A stretch of 64,000 bases of DNA from Adiantum capillus-veneris (lineage: Eukaryota > Streptophyta > Polypodiopsida > Polypodiales > Pteridaceae), in NCBI GenBank assembly GCA_014529385.2, contig CM043953.1, positions 99,561,342-99,625,341 of the forward strand. The letters are read 5' to 3'. Shown in pieces: positions 22,664-33,400 of the stretch. Both the position numbers and the translations under genes were made by a program. The notes under the pieces are model-generated. The model saw nothing but the letters and a program-made list of their open reading frames with translations, was not told the origin of the DNA and made no database searches. Position 1 is the stretch's first letter. Every line of letters starts with the position of its first letter.

Positions 22664-25600
22664 ATGCACTTACGCTCTGGGCGGGTGCTAGAACACGAGC
22701 ATATTGAGGGTGCCTTTGTTCATACGGACACCCATTATCCATCCACGATAAGCTCTAGACCCTCAGCGGGGACACAAGGTAGCACCACCCAAGACCCTAA
22801 AATAGCCGCTAGTGATTCCTCCTCCGACTCGGAAATCATGGAAGCATACCCTACCCAAAACACTGAGAGAGAAGGCCATGCACCTCCCGAAGCTCCACAG
22901 CCTAGTACTAGTATGTTTAGCCGTTTCATGGAAACATTAGGTAGAGCTACTCGCTCGGAACCTGATGCAAATGAAGCACACGAAGGGGGTGGGGAAGTGG
23001 ACTCTCCTTTCACATCGCACGTGGACCCCACACCCCCAAAGAGTGCCCATGTGGATATCCTACCAACTTCTTACCAAGAAGGCCCTGTTGAGCTGCCTCC
23101 TTCAGAAGTTCCCTCTAGAGTACCGTTGGTGACAAGTAAAACCACGGGGAGCAACATTGCTTCTACCTCACAAGAAACCGTTAACACGTCGACTCTAGAA
23201 GGATTGTTCATTAATGATCATTGGACATACGACCTCCACACTGAGGTGTTGACGGATCTACACTCTGGCCACGCCTACCATGTAGGATGGATAGAGATTG
23301 TACAATCCACCTTTAGTGCCACGAGCATCGAAGATCAACAGAAAATGATCTGTAATGTTATCCATGGCATTATTCAATCAGAAAGGCAAAACCGAGGGGT
23401 AAATATACTCTCAACTGGCCCCATGAGATTTTTGGATACGAGCAAGGCTCAACAGCCTACTCTATCACAAATGGAGACTCCTCTAATGAGCCCCATGGAC
23501 CCATCTTACGTCGTTTCACCTGGGGTCTCTATGCAATCTGAGCCTCCGAGCGAAAACTTTAGCTTCCCTAACTTGGCTCAACCCTCTATCAAGGAAAACA
23601 CAGTGCTCACTCCAGGGATAAGCCTAACAGAGAATGTACCGATGACATCTACGGTTAGCGCAGTGCCACTACCTAGTGTCGTAGTACCTAATATGGGGCC
23701 TCGACCGTATGTGCCTCTAGCCCCTTATGCACACATGGCCCCCACACCTCCAATAGTACCACTTGCTTACGCTCCTCGAGTGCCGCTCCCTAGCCCTTAT
23801 CCGAGTGGACCTATGCCCGGTTATGTTCCATATCCTGCATCATCCACACATATGCCAAGACCGGCACCCGTTCCTCTCCCACATATGATTCCAAGAGTAC
23901 CTCCACCGGCCCTACCTCCTCACATAGGTGACTTGGCAGCGTTTGCTCAAACCATAGGTCGATCTATCGCGGAAAATATGCGTCACGCATCTGATAGAGA
24001 GCCTAGAAGTAAGGCAGTACAAATTGCCAAACTCACGCAAAAATTCAATGGGGATGAAGATGCTAGAAAACACATTGAAGTGTTTGAACAAGGATGTGAT
24101 TCCTTAAGGGAACGCAACGAACTACATAAGTGCAATGCCTTAAGCTTGACATTAAGTGGGAAGGCTGGAGATTGGTATAGGACCCTAAGGGTGGATGAGA
24201 AAACAATCTACCCTACCCTTCGAAGGTTGTTTCTAAAGGAGTACATACGAGAAGGTGTGCTTTGGGGTGTAGCATCTCAGCTACAGAAGGCCGAACGTAA
24301 GGAAGGAGAGTCAGTAAGGGACTTCATTAGTCGTTTAAAGCACTTAAACTCTCGCTGCCCTGTAAATGAGCGCTTCAACAATAACCAACTGCTTGATCGA
24401 TTCATTCGAGGGTTGAGGAATGAAGGAATCTATAATGGACTAGTGATTAGAGGTATCACAACCTGGGAAGATGTCACTGCCAATGCAATCCAATTAGAGG
24501 ACAACTTGATGATAGCAGGCATGAGGGTGTCTACTGACACGAGATCCACTAGCTCACAAGCCATTGAGTATGAACCCATGACTGCAAAGCCCATTGCCAA
24601 TGAGCCAAAGGTATTTGAGACATTCTTGACAGACCTCACCAAGGAAATCCAAGAGTCTCTTAAGGATAATCGACCCCCTCAAAATAGTCACATGTATCCA
24701 AGAAGGGAGCAACAATGGTGTTCCATTTGCTTAGGTCCACATAGCACTAGTGAGTGCCCTACGTTTAGAGTAAAATTTAATGGAACTTGCAACGCATGTG
24801 GTAGGTATGGTCACCAAGCTAAGGATTGTTTAATGATCAAACGTATGATGGCAAATAGACCACCTGTAGCCTGGACGGATGCGCCTCGAGCTCCTGTATT
24901 GATGCCTACTCCACCTGTTGAGCAACTACCGCAACACATGGTCCCTAGACCTCAAAATGTTGTACAAGCTACACCGTTACCACCTCCTGTGCTAGAACCG
25001 CAGCCCCCGGATCCAAGAGTCGCCCCTATGAACCAAGTGGGTTGCGAGCCATCAAATGCTTATGCAGATGGCTGTGAGGAGGAAATAGACACTAGTATTG
25101 CCTACGGACTTGATACATTGGAAGAGTGTCCTATATACTACATGGAAGATTGTTGGGGGCAAGTCAAGCCGGTTTATCAAGCTGCTGCTCTCGCATCCAG
25201 AGGTCAAAATATCAACACCCAGGCTAGGAGGCCACCTCTTCAATGCTACGAGTGTGGTGGACCACATCGAGTAGCGGAGTGCCCTATTAGGCTGCAAAAG
25301 AATGCTGCACAGATGCAAATGAATCAAGGGAGCACGTCTGCAATGCCAATACTCACATGTAATCGTTGTGGCATAGATCACTTGATTGCCCAATGCCCCT
25401 ATAACCCAAATGCGCCTAAAATCACACCCCTGAATTTGGTCGAAATTGCTAGTGTGACATCGCCAATACCACCCGTCGCACCTGCTTATGCGATTACACG
25501 GTCCATGCTTCAAGGGCCAGGCCATATCCTCGAAGAGAGAGATACCATTTCAGTTATCCAAGCAAAGAAAAAGAAGACACGAAGGAAGAAGTCGCAGAAT

Positions 25601-27844
25601 ACGGAAAATTCAAAGCCAAGTTCCAAAACAAACATAGGAACAGGAGATGACCCCGTGTATATGAATGACCTCGAGGATGATTCAGATTCAGTCGAGACAA
25701 TGGAGACTAGAACCAATACCACAAAGAGAAAGACCGACAAAGAAAACCGTAACATGGAACCAAATGAAAACCGAATAAGAGAAAACCATAAAGAGCCTCT
25801 GAAAACACCACAAGTGTTTCCACATCCAATCCAAGACCCCCAAGATAAACCGCAGGGGCAAAAAGGGAAGAATCGTAAAAAGAAGATTGGGACGTACCCA
25901 AACCCAGTAGACGAGATTAAGCAGGTGAAACATCTAAGAGGTTTAGTGGAGGAGACTCAAAGGAAACTAGAACCAGAACCCATGCAGGTCAAAATTCATG
26001 ACACAGTGTTTCCCACGCAAGTTCATCCACCCCACATGAACCATAGACCGTTGGCCATATCTAGTATCATCCAAGAAGGGAGTGAGGACGGGACATCAGA
26101 AAGTGAGCATACACCCTTCTTGTTGGAAAGGATGTTTAACGAAGGAATACCTGATCCCATTGAGGAATATGAGATTCCATCCTCACCAGTTCCTAGTCAA
26201 GGACCTACACCCTGCAAAACGCCAATGAATGTTGCCAAACTAGTGGACTTCATGTCTTCTGAGGTCCGAACCACGATCATAGCAAAGCTGTATGGAGATC
26301 CTGAGTTATTCCTTGCACTTCGAGCATTCCTTAACGAAGAGCTACGAACGGGATTACCGCAGTTTGCGCAACCAAATAGGCCTGACTCGATTATGATTGA
26401 TGAGGAAAATCATGTGCAATCACTTGACTTAGATGGACACGAGTCTGTGATCGAGGTACCCATTAACGAATTAGGGCAGTATTTTGAAGGCGACGAGTCT
26501 AATGCGACCCTACCCATCACTACCAAGGGATTAACTATAAAGGGAATTCTTGATGGTGGTGCGGGAGTTAGCATCGTTACAAAAGATTGTTGGGAATCCA
26601 TGGGAAAACCCCGCCTCAGTGTTACTAACATTGTGGTAAAGATGGCAAATGGTACCATAGCCAAACCTATGGGGATGCTCAAGGATCTTAAGATCAAAGT
26701 TCTAGGACACAAGGTACGACATACGTTCATTGTAATGGATTTCTCTAAACACCTTATGTCATATGAAATGATTTTAGGACGACCATTCATGAGGGAAGCA
26801 CAAATGGTTCACGATTGGTCTAAAAATCATGTCTATTTGCAATTCCAAGACTCTGTCCTTAGAGTGGATTTGGTGACTGGTAAGGTACACCCCTTAGGGA
26901 GTAAAACCATTATTGATCATCGCTCTGACACCACAGTTCACTCGGCCCCACTACAATATTGTTACACTTGTAAGAAGGATACAGACATTGGCCAAGATTC
27001 TCCTTACATGGATGTGTTACCGGGTATGACGGAATCAGACAATGTGGATTGGGTCCACCTAGCATCAACAATAGACACTTGGGGAAATAGGGGGACGACC
27101 TGGGTAACACCTGAGGGGGATGAAATTCCTATACCCTTAAATATGCTACAAGCAATGCATATCGCTTTCGACAAGACTCATCCTAAGGTAACGAAGAAAA
27201 CATACAAGTGGGTCCCTAAAGCTTCTTTAGTGACCATAACTAGTGCTAAAAAGCAGAAGCCTTGTAAGAAACGTACCACTCGCTCCAAAAAAAGTGAGAA
27301 AATGTTGCGATGGATCCCTAAACGACTATTGGAATCCCAAGGCTACTATCAAGGAAATGATCAAATCTGGGTGCCAAAACGTAGATTGTGCTCTTACCTA
27401 TCACCTGACCCAAGTGAGCCCAATCCCGTAGCTCCAAAACGAATCAATGATCGTGGAAAGAAAAAAATCACAGAATGCTACACACCCGCTCCCGAGCTAG
27501 TTTGGGTACCAAAGAAAGAACGATTTGTTCCACCTAGCTCAGGAAGGGGGGAGTCCCATGAAGCTTCTAGCTCCTCATGTAATACATCCATAGAGGTAAA
27601 AGCTTCTACACAGCCTCCATCTATAGTAGTGGACCTCCATGAAGCTACAAAAGAATCCACACCTCCCAGTGTTCAAGAATCACCTGATGAACCACTTCAA
27701 GTTCGATCCTGGGAGAGTACCTTACCACCCTTGCAACTAGATGAAACGCCTAGGGTAATAGAAAACTACTGGCAAAAATCCTCACCTATTACCAACTGGA
27801 ACAATTGGTTTCAAAGGGTGACAAGCTCATTTCAAACGGTATGA
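22664..27844 (+). CDS. Gag-protease polyprotein, 1,726 codons, four zinc knuckles
   Basis: It starts MHLRSGRVL, a typical plant gypsy gag start. Residues about 340-430 are Pro-rich. The Retrotrans_gag core (KAGDWYRTL, FLKEYIREG, RDFISRLKHLNSRCP) lies at about 480-620. Four CCHC-type knuckles lie at about 686, 709, 861 and 899; three have only three residues before His (CX2CX3HX4C). A basic KKKTRRKK stretch is near 968. The retropepsin fold is at about 1,280-1,400 (ILDGGAGVSIV, ILGRPFM), but the active site reads DGG where D(S/T)G is normal. The C-terminus repeats KWVPK, RWIPK, IWVPK and VWVPK (about 1,516-1,615). No RT, RNase H or integrase follows. The intact frame suggests recent selection or very recent copying. 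Confidence 0.85.
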   Translation: MHLRSGRVLEHEHIEGAFVHTDTHYPSTISSRPSAGTQGSTTQDPKIAASDSSSDSEIMEAYPTQNTEREGHAPPEAPQPSTSMFSRFMETLGRATRSEPDANEAHEGGGEVDSPFTSHVDPTPPKSAHVDILPTSYQEGPVELPPSEVPSRVPLVTSKTTGSNIASTSQETVNTSTLEGLFINDHWTYDLHTEVLTDLHSGHAYHVGWIEIVQSTFSATSIEDQQKMICNVIHGIIQSERQNRGVNILSTGPMRFLDTSKAQQPTLSQMETPLMSPMDPSYVVSPGVSMQSEPPSENFSFPNLAQPSIKENTVLTPGISLTENVPMTSTVSAVPLPSVVVPNMGPRPYVPLAPYAHMAPTPPIVPLAYAPRVPLPSPYPSGPMPGYVPYPASSTHMPRPAPVPLPHMIPRVPPPALPPHIGDLAAFAQTIGRSIAENMRHASDREPRSKAVQIAKLTQKFNGDEDARKHIEVFEQGCDSLRERNELHKCNALSLTLSGKAGDWYRTLRVDEKTIYPTLRRLFLKEYIREGVLWGVASQLQKAERKEGESVRDFISRLKHLNSRCPVNERFNNNQLLDRFIRGLRNEGIYNGLVIRGITTWEDVTANAIQLEDNLMIAGMRVSTDTRSTSSQAIEYEPMTAKPIANEPKVFETFLTDLTKEIQESLKDNRPPQNSHMYPRREQQWCSICLGPHSTSECPTFRVKFNGTCNACGRYGHQAKDCLMIKRMMANRPPVAWTDAPRAPVLMPTPPVEQLPQHMVPRPQNVVQATPLPPPVLEPQPPDPRVAPMNQVGCEPSNAYADGCEEEIDTSIAYGLDTLEECPIYYMEDCWGQVKPVYQAAALASRGQNINTQARRPPLQCYECGGPHRVAECPIRLQKNAAQMQMNQGSTSAMPILTCNRCGIDHLIAQCPYNPNAPKITPLNLVEIASVTSPIPPVAPAYAITRSMLQGPGHILEERDTISVIQAKKKKTRRKKSQNTENSKPSSKTNIGTGDDPVYMNDLEDDSDSVETMETRTNTTKRKTDKENRNMEPNENRIRENHKEPLKTPQVFPHPIQDPQDKPQGQKGKNRKKKIGTYPNPVDEIKQVKHLRGLVEETQRKLEPEPMQVKIHDTVFPTQVHPPHMNHRPLAISSIIQEGSEDGTSESEHTPFLLERMFNEGIPDPIEEYEIPSSPVPSQGPTPCKTPMNVAKLVDFMSSEVRTTIIAKLYGDPELFLALRAFLNEELRTGLPQFAQPNRPDSIMIDEENHVQSLDLDGHESVIEVPINELGQYFEGDESNATLPITTKGLTIKGILDGGAGVSIVTKDCWESMGKPRLSVTNIVVKMANGTIAKPMGMLKDLKIKVLGHKVRHTFIVMDFSKHLMSYEMILGRPFMREAQMVHDWSKNHVYLQFQDSVLRVDLVTGKVHPLGSKTIIDHRSDTTVHSAPLQYCYTCKKDTDIGQDSPYMDVLPGMTESDNVDWVHLASTIDTWGNRGTTWVTPEGDEIPIPLNMLQAMHIAFDKTHPKVTKKTYKWVPKASLVTITSAKKQKPCKKRTTRSKKSEKMLRWIPKRLLESQGYYQGNDQIWVPKRRLCSYLSPDPSEPNPVAPKRINDRGKKKITECYTPAPELVWVPKKERFVPPSSGRGESHEASSSSCNTSIEVKASTQPPSIVVDLHEATKESTPPSVQESPDEPLQVRSWESTLPPLQLDETPRVIENYWQKSSPITNWNNWFQRVTSSFQTV

Positions 27845-29461
27845 TCTACCCAAGGAAGGGGGGAGTGTTTGTGGACAGTCATCATTCATTTGTTTCCCTC
27901 TCAACCTTTTTCCCTGACCTCTCAATTCCAATCTTAGGAAATGTACATATAAAGCTTTATACTCACAAAAAAAAAAAAAAAAGAGCAAGAGCAATTAGCA
28001 AACGAGTATGCACATTAAAGTCAAAACATTGACTCAGACCTACACATGTCACATTTGGTACAGTGAAACAGAAACCTATGCCATAAAACACCTTTGATCC
28101 TCATCACTTGAGTGATGGAGGGTAGGTAAGATTAGTACGATAGGAGTGTTTCTGTTTTAGAGTTGAGTGATTAGCAAAGATCTCTTTTCCCACTAATGTG
28201 CCTCCTGGAGGTATTCCTTTTGTTTCCTAGTGTGTACAGGAGCGTGTTGCTATTGATAGGATTTGGACCTTCATGGAATCTTTATCTCGACTCACTCTTC
28301 AAATCAAGCGCGACTATCGACACAAACAGGTGTTTCTTGTCCATTAGCATTGCCCTTATCTTTTTTGCATCTATGATTGTCTGCTTTGATTGTGATTGGT
28401 AGCATAATACTCAGCGCATTTGCTTAGTATCAAACATTTAATTCAATGTAATGTTTTGTCATAATCACTTGTCTAGGTTTAAAAATCAAGCAGTCCGACC
28501 AAGCTAGTTTGACCAAGTTAGGTGTTAGAGATCTTCTCTTAATACCATGGGGAATGCCTTCCTAATAAGCAATGGTTACTTAGGTTCTTAATCCGATTTA
28601 GGCAGCATTGTATGAAATGTACTAGGGCTTTCTAGTGGGCTTAACACTAGTGACCTTTAGCTTAAGTATTAGAAAGGGAGTTTACTAATGTGATGAGCCT
28701 GGGGAGGGTAACAGTGTTATATGACCCCCCAAAGTTACAAAATTTAAATGCTGAAAATGAACAAACAAAAAATCAAAGTGCCACAATGTAAAATCTTACG
28801 CTGGAAGAGAAATCCCTACTTAAATTGGTACTTCACTCACATGTATCGCCTATGGTACTAGAGCCCTAGAGGTTCCCAGTGTGGGCGCTTTTCCTTGAAA
28901 AGCAAAAAACCCAAGGCATACAAAATAAGCACACACAACAAAACTAAATCAATGTGAAAAGACCTTGGGGGGTCAAAGAAAAAGTAATCAGTCAGGCGAT
29001 GATTTCATGAGAAATTCCTTTTATGGTAGCTTAACTACAAGGTTTTCTAGATATAGCCTCTAGTCAGCCCTCGAACATGAATACTTGGCTCTCGCGATTA
29101 AACAACTTAATTGACCACTGAAAATTAAGAAGCTTACCCATGGTATTAATATTCGATCTCTAGTGCTTTTCGACCGTCAAATTAGTGACCCCAGACTTGT
29201 TTAATTTTCTACCTTTACATCTGTTTATGCATTTGATTACATTGCAAATTAATGTTCATTGCTACCAAATTGTTTGAAATTCTTTGACCAATCAATTTGT
29301 CTACCTAAAACTGCATATGCTTTTTATGAGAATGCAATTACTGTGCCAATGTTGTTTGATTTTGCAGTGACTGAAGAAGGCTAAGGACATTCATCTCAAA
29401 TGCTCTTCCACCTCGACGAACCAGCTTCAACTCAATAGCTTCCGAGGATGGAATCTACATC
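27845..29461 (+). other. Non-coding 3' part of the young element
   Basis: About 1.6 kb between the gag-protease stop and the polypurine tract, where pol would be expected. I see only short frames and no retroviral domains. An A17 run lies near 27,968. A complete relative would show whether pol was deleted or replaced. Confidence 0.6.
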
Positions 29462-29474
29462 AGGAAGGGGGGCA
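29462..29474 (+). promoter_or_regulatory. Polypurine tract
   Basis: AGGAAGGGGGGCA immediately before the 3' LTR. A similar GGAAGGGGGGAG stands at 27,853, just after the ORF stop, and could be a second (central) tract. Confidence 0.7.
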
Positions 29475-29767
29475 TGTTAACCCTCACGGCACACGGACAC
29501 CCATCACCTACGATGGACGCGTATTATGTATTTGGTAGAGTCAGGTACCGGGCTTGTCGGACCAATAGGGAAAGGTAGAGTGATCGCCGATGAGAGGCGC
29601 ACTTTAACTTGGACATTCAAGGGATTAGTTGGTTAAGCATGGGCGCCCAAGTGTGAATGGGGTGAGCTCCTATAAAAGCCAACTAAACCTAATTTTTACT
29701 CATTCTCTCATTTGTGCAATAGAAGAGTGCTCTTGCTCCATCTCCATCTTCTTCTTCTTCACCTCCT

Positions 29768-29800
<33 letters not shown>

Positions 29801-30050
29801 GAGAGTGTGTGTGCGATCGAGCATTACGAAGGCACGACGGCGGCGAAGCGGTTGAGCGCGGCACGACTGCAGCTTCTTCTTCATCGCGGCGAGGAATCCA
29901 CCACGAAGGCGAGCGTAGAGCGGTGAGTGACACACCCTTTGTTTTCTTGAGCTTGCTAGTTTAGGCTTGTTGTGTGCTTGGAGCCTTTTGTGGCTCGCAC
30001 GCGGTGTATCGGCAAGTCCCTTGCTTCGACAGTGCGGCAAGGAGCGCACA
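29475..30050 (+). repeat. 3' LTR of the young element
   Basis: Near-identical to 21,211-21,784. It differs by one extra GT in the (GT)n run and by GCGCACA instead of GTGCACA at the end. Confidence 0.9.
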
Positions 30051-31290
30051 GGGCCACACAATCATAAAATCCATTCTCTTTGACTTCATTGGATATGTTA
30101 TAAAAATCAGCCTTTCGAGAAGGTACAAACAAAAGCTGCAGCAAGAACAAACAATCAAAACACTATCAAGAACACTTAGAGCTGTGTATAGAAGCTTACC
30201 GTTGCTCTATCAACATCAGCAAGGCCATCAACAACAATAAGCCTAGTGCCACTACTCCCATCACTTTTCGCCATGTTCTCCACCTTGATAACAGTAAATG
30301 CTAAGGTAGGCACACCATCTTCAATTGAGGAAGTCCATGATGAGACAAGATCTTTAATCTTGTGCTCGGGAAAGAGAGTTAGCACAAAGTCGAATGAAGG
30401 AGCCTTCACGATAGATGTAGTTACATCAGTATAGAGAGCAAGTTGGCAAGTGCCTCCATCACTAGGATTATTTTTCCTCACAACAGGGCCCTCAATACGT
30501 ATAAAATCACCCACCACAAATGAGTTGACAATCTGTTCAATATAATTTTCTGCCACAACAAAAGGGATAGTATGATGTGCAACCTTTTCCACAAGATCAG
30601 CCTTCAAAAATCTGCTGTAGTTTGCTTTTTGGATTTTGTATGTGCCATATTTTGCAAGCACCTTGCCAATGAAGACAAAACGGAAGTTAATAGCATCAGC
30701 AAGCTCAGAAATAAGAAGCTCGGGCGTAGATTGGCTCAATGCCAATTGAGATTCAAAAGAGTCAACAATAGGCTTTGGCTCTTCTTTAGTAGATGCTAAG
30801 CCCAACGAACGACTCACACCAACAGAGGGAGTGGCAATCCCAGAAATGTTAAGCGGTGTTCGCGCTACATCACATGGCACACAATACTATTATTATCGAT
30901 TATACATTGGTAAGCCATAGAAATTTAAACAAAGCTAACCTCTCACAGTGGCCATTCCCCTTGCAATACTAAGGGCTTTTTGAACAGATTTTGGAGATTT
31001 CTTTAACTTGGCCTTGGGACTAAGCTTTTTAAATGCTAAGTTTGGAGAACCTACTAAGCTACTTGGCGATCCAGGCCCCCACTTTCAGACACAACTTCAT
31101 GCAAGTTTTCAGTTCTAGGAGCTGCGCTCAAAGTCTCAAAGTAATCATTGCTTGAGTTTGTAGTGAAAGCATCTATAATCAAGAGCAAATTCAAGACAGT
31201 TTCCAAGATAAACAATACAACAAGACTCTTAAGCGCCAAAATAGGAAACAAAATGCATAGGTGTATTACCATCCATATTCGAATCCATGG

Positions 31291-32464
31291 CGCCTTGATA
31301 TAGAGAGTGATGCTATGCTTTGATAATAGATGTGGCTATAAGGATTAAAAGACTGTACTATAGAGGAGGTTAAACTCTCAACAAGAGCAATCTCACAATA
31401 GGAGGCTTGTAAAACATGATAGTTCTTCAAAATACCTTTGGCTTTTATATACTAACAACTCAAAGAGTGAAACGTGATGGATAATCTTGAGTACTTCAAG
31501 AAAGATAGTTTAAAAGTTCCACTCAAAGGTTGGCAATAAATGCAGATTTTTACAATTGTTTCCATCTATCATTATATTATATTGGGTCACGACCTATACA
31601 CTCCATCAAGAGAGAGAGAGAGAGAGAGAGAAGAGTGGGCTCTTTTAATTAACTCTACTGCGATTTTTGCAATAACATTAAAAGCTACAAATAACTCAAC
31701 TATTACTAGAGAGATGAGAGAAGGAAAGATAGGTGCATCCTAAATATTAGAGAGAGGAGAGAGAAGAAAAGTGCAAGGCTGCAAATGAGATCAGAACTAC
31801 AACTAAGTACATTAAAAAATCTAAAAAATAAAAACAAATATGATCCTAAATCATCACATCAAAACATATTTATTTTCTCACTTTACAATATTAACAATGA
31901 ACCTTGAGACAATCATATTTAATAATGAGAGTTAAATCATTTTTTTACATTGAAATAATAACCTCACAACCATAAATTTTCAACGCCAAATCCCAAAACC
32001 CTAACCACATACTCAGCTAGTCCAAATAATCCATCAAAAGGATTAAATCAGGGACCAAAATTGCATCATAGAATGTGGAGCCAATCGTATTTAATTAAAA
32101 GCATCTCGCCACACCAAAAAAAAAAATTATAGCAAAACAAGGCATAGAGTCCATCAACAACAATCGAACAAAGTTCAAGATATAATTAACTTCAAAACAT
32201 TACACAACATCAAACTTAATTGACACCGAAAAGTTGGCTACTATTATAGTATTCAAGTTATTTAGCCTATAACATAGTGTGCTTGACCTCGACATACATT
32301 AAGCCACCCAATCTATCCAATCCCGTCAATGATTCCGCACGCCCCTGCAGAAAACAGCAAACTGTCAAACAACCAATCAACCGGTATAGAGCAAGATCAA
32401 ACAAAAAAATCTCTTTAAAACATACCCAAAATTAACCCAAAAAATCTATTTAAAACATACCCAA
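31291..32464. other. A/T-rich region upstream of the Helentron RPA gene; no gene recognised
   Basis: It contains (GA)n at about 31,609-31,631 and long A/T-rich stretches. The 5' end of the Helentron should be here, but no terminal motif could be named. Confidence 0.4.
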
Positions 32465-33400
32465 AATTAACACAGCAGAACGCTCCGATCCACCACAGAC
32501 CGACGGAGAAGACGACAATGCAGCACGACAACACCGGAAACAGCAGCAGTAGAACAGATCGGCGTCCAAGATCCATCACAGGCCGACGGAGGAGACGTCC
32601 TAACAGAGTAGCAAAACCACGATGCATAGAGCAGCACGGCACAGAACAGAACGGCCCAATCCACCACAGACCGACGAAGAGGACGGCAATGCAGCACGAC
32701 ATAACCAGAAACAGCAGAAGCACCACAGATCGGCATCCAAGATCCGCCATAGATCGACGAAGGCGACGTCCAAACAGAGCAGCACGGCCCGAATCCACAG
32801 AGCAACACGGCACCACATGTTCAAGCGCCACTTCAGATCGGTGAAGGAGACGAGAAAAAAGAGCAGCACAACCCTGAGACACAGAGCAACACAGCACCAA
32901 GGCACGACCCCAATCCACCATAGACCAGCGAACCAAGAACACGAGGCACCCACAGAGAAGCACAGCAGAGCACAAGCGCGGCCAAAATCCACCATAGATC
33001 GGCGAGCAGGACGACAAACCACATCAACGCATGACTGCGGAGAGGCAGGGCACTGAAACACGCCCAACAGCGCCATAGACCAACGAAAAGAACCATGCCA
33101 CACAAGCCAGCATGTTCTCAACAACCCCATGCAAGAAGCAGGGGAGCACTACAGGAGCAGAGCAGGACAGCAGAGCACGAGCGCAGCCCAGAACCGTCAC
33201 ATGCCAGCGAGCAGGGCGACATGCCCCCATGCTGTCATGCGCGAATGACAGCACTACGGGAGCGGAGTAGGACAACAGAGCAGGAGCACAGCCCAGAAGC
33301 GCCATAGGCCGGCGAACAGGACAATAGAGAGCACCAAGACAACAAGCAAAGACACCCCATGCGCAGCGCAAACCTACGACCAAGAACCGCCATAGACCCG
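32465..33400. repeat. GC-rich tandem array, about 175-bp degenerate unit
   Basis: Two good copies (about 32,480-32,652 and 32,653-32,815) share CAATCCACCACAGACCGACG, GGCAATGCAGCACGACA and GATCGGC(G/A)TCCAAGATC. Further degenerate modules (ATCCACCATAGACC..GCGA) continue to about 33,400. Stops are rare, giving overlapping frames of 100-200 codons on both strands, none with a known domain. I treat these as a composition effect. Confidence 0.6.

Larger units (their letters stand above)
21211..30050 (+). mobile_element. Young non-autonomous Ty3/gypsy-type LTR element with gag-protease only
   Basis: LTRs at 21,211-21,784 (574 bp) and 29,475-30,050 (576 bp) differ, as far as I can see, by one GT dinucleotide and one T/C change near the 3' end, so insertion was very recent. 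A primer binding site follows the 5' LTR and a polypurine tract precedes the 3' LTR. The single large ORF has gag and protease but no RT, RNase H or integrase (TR-GAG/LARD type). The flanks GTGCC and GGGCC are a 5-bp target duplication with one mismatch, inside the Helentron RPA exon. Movement would need enzymes from a related complete element. Confidence 0.85.
20633..31288 (-). pseudogene. RPA1-like ssDNA-binding protein of the Helentron, five exons, exon 4 split by an LTR element
   Basis: Exons on the minus strand are e1 31,288-31,270; e2 31,172-30,940; e3 30,864-30,200; e4 30,135-30,051 plus 21,210-21,063; e5 20,995-20,633. All introns are GT-AG. e3 carries an OB-fold region and e5 has a zinc ribbon (CGVC...CFAC) like the RPA1 DNA-binding domain C. 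Removing the LTR element and one copy of the 5-bp duplication restores an open frame across exon 4, so the gene was open when hit. e2 has a one-base frameshift at a G5 run (about 31,074). In plant Helitrons such proteins are thought to protect single-stranded intermediates. A captured host RPA gene is the alternative. Confidence 0.7.
15013..31290 (-). mobile_element. Helentron-type rolling-circle transposon with RPA-like gene, interrupted by an LTR element
   Basis: On the minus strand an RPA-like gene (31,288-20,633) is followed by a Rep-helicase-endonuclease gene (20,566-15,013). The gap is 66 bp and the orientation is the same. HUH Rep plus PIF1-type helicase defines Helitrons. A C-terminal AP-like endonuclease defines the Helentron/Helitron2 branch, and RPA-like partners are typical of plant Helitrons. 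The 21,211-30,050 LTR element is nested in the RPA gene. The coordinates cover the genes only; neither terminus (short terminal repeats, hairpins, target dinucleotide) was recognised. Confidence 0.75.

Noticed and set aside
22664-27844. Host aspartic-protease gene
   Set aside because: Flanked by near-identical LTRs with primer site and polypurine tract, and begins with gag and zinc knuckles.
20633-31288. Host nuclear RPA1 gene unrelated to the Helentron
   Set aside because: It stands 66 bp upstream of, and on the same strand as, the Rep-helicase gene, a usual plant Helitron layout; a captured host gene stays possible but is less likely.
32415-33383. Overlapping frames of 100-200 codons on both strands
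   Set aside because: Explained by GC-rich tandem repeats with few stops; no domain, splice pattern or start context supports a protein.
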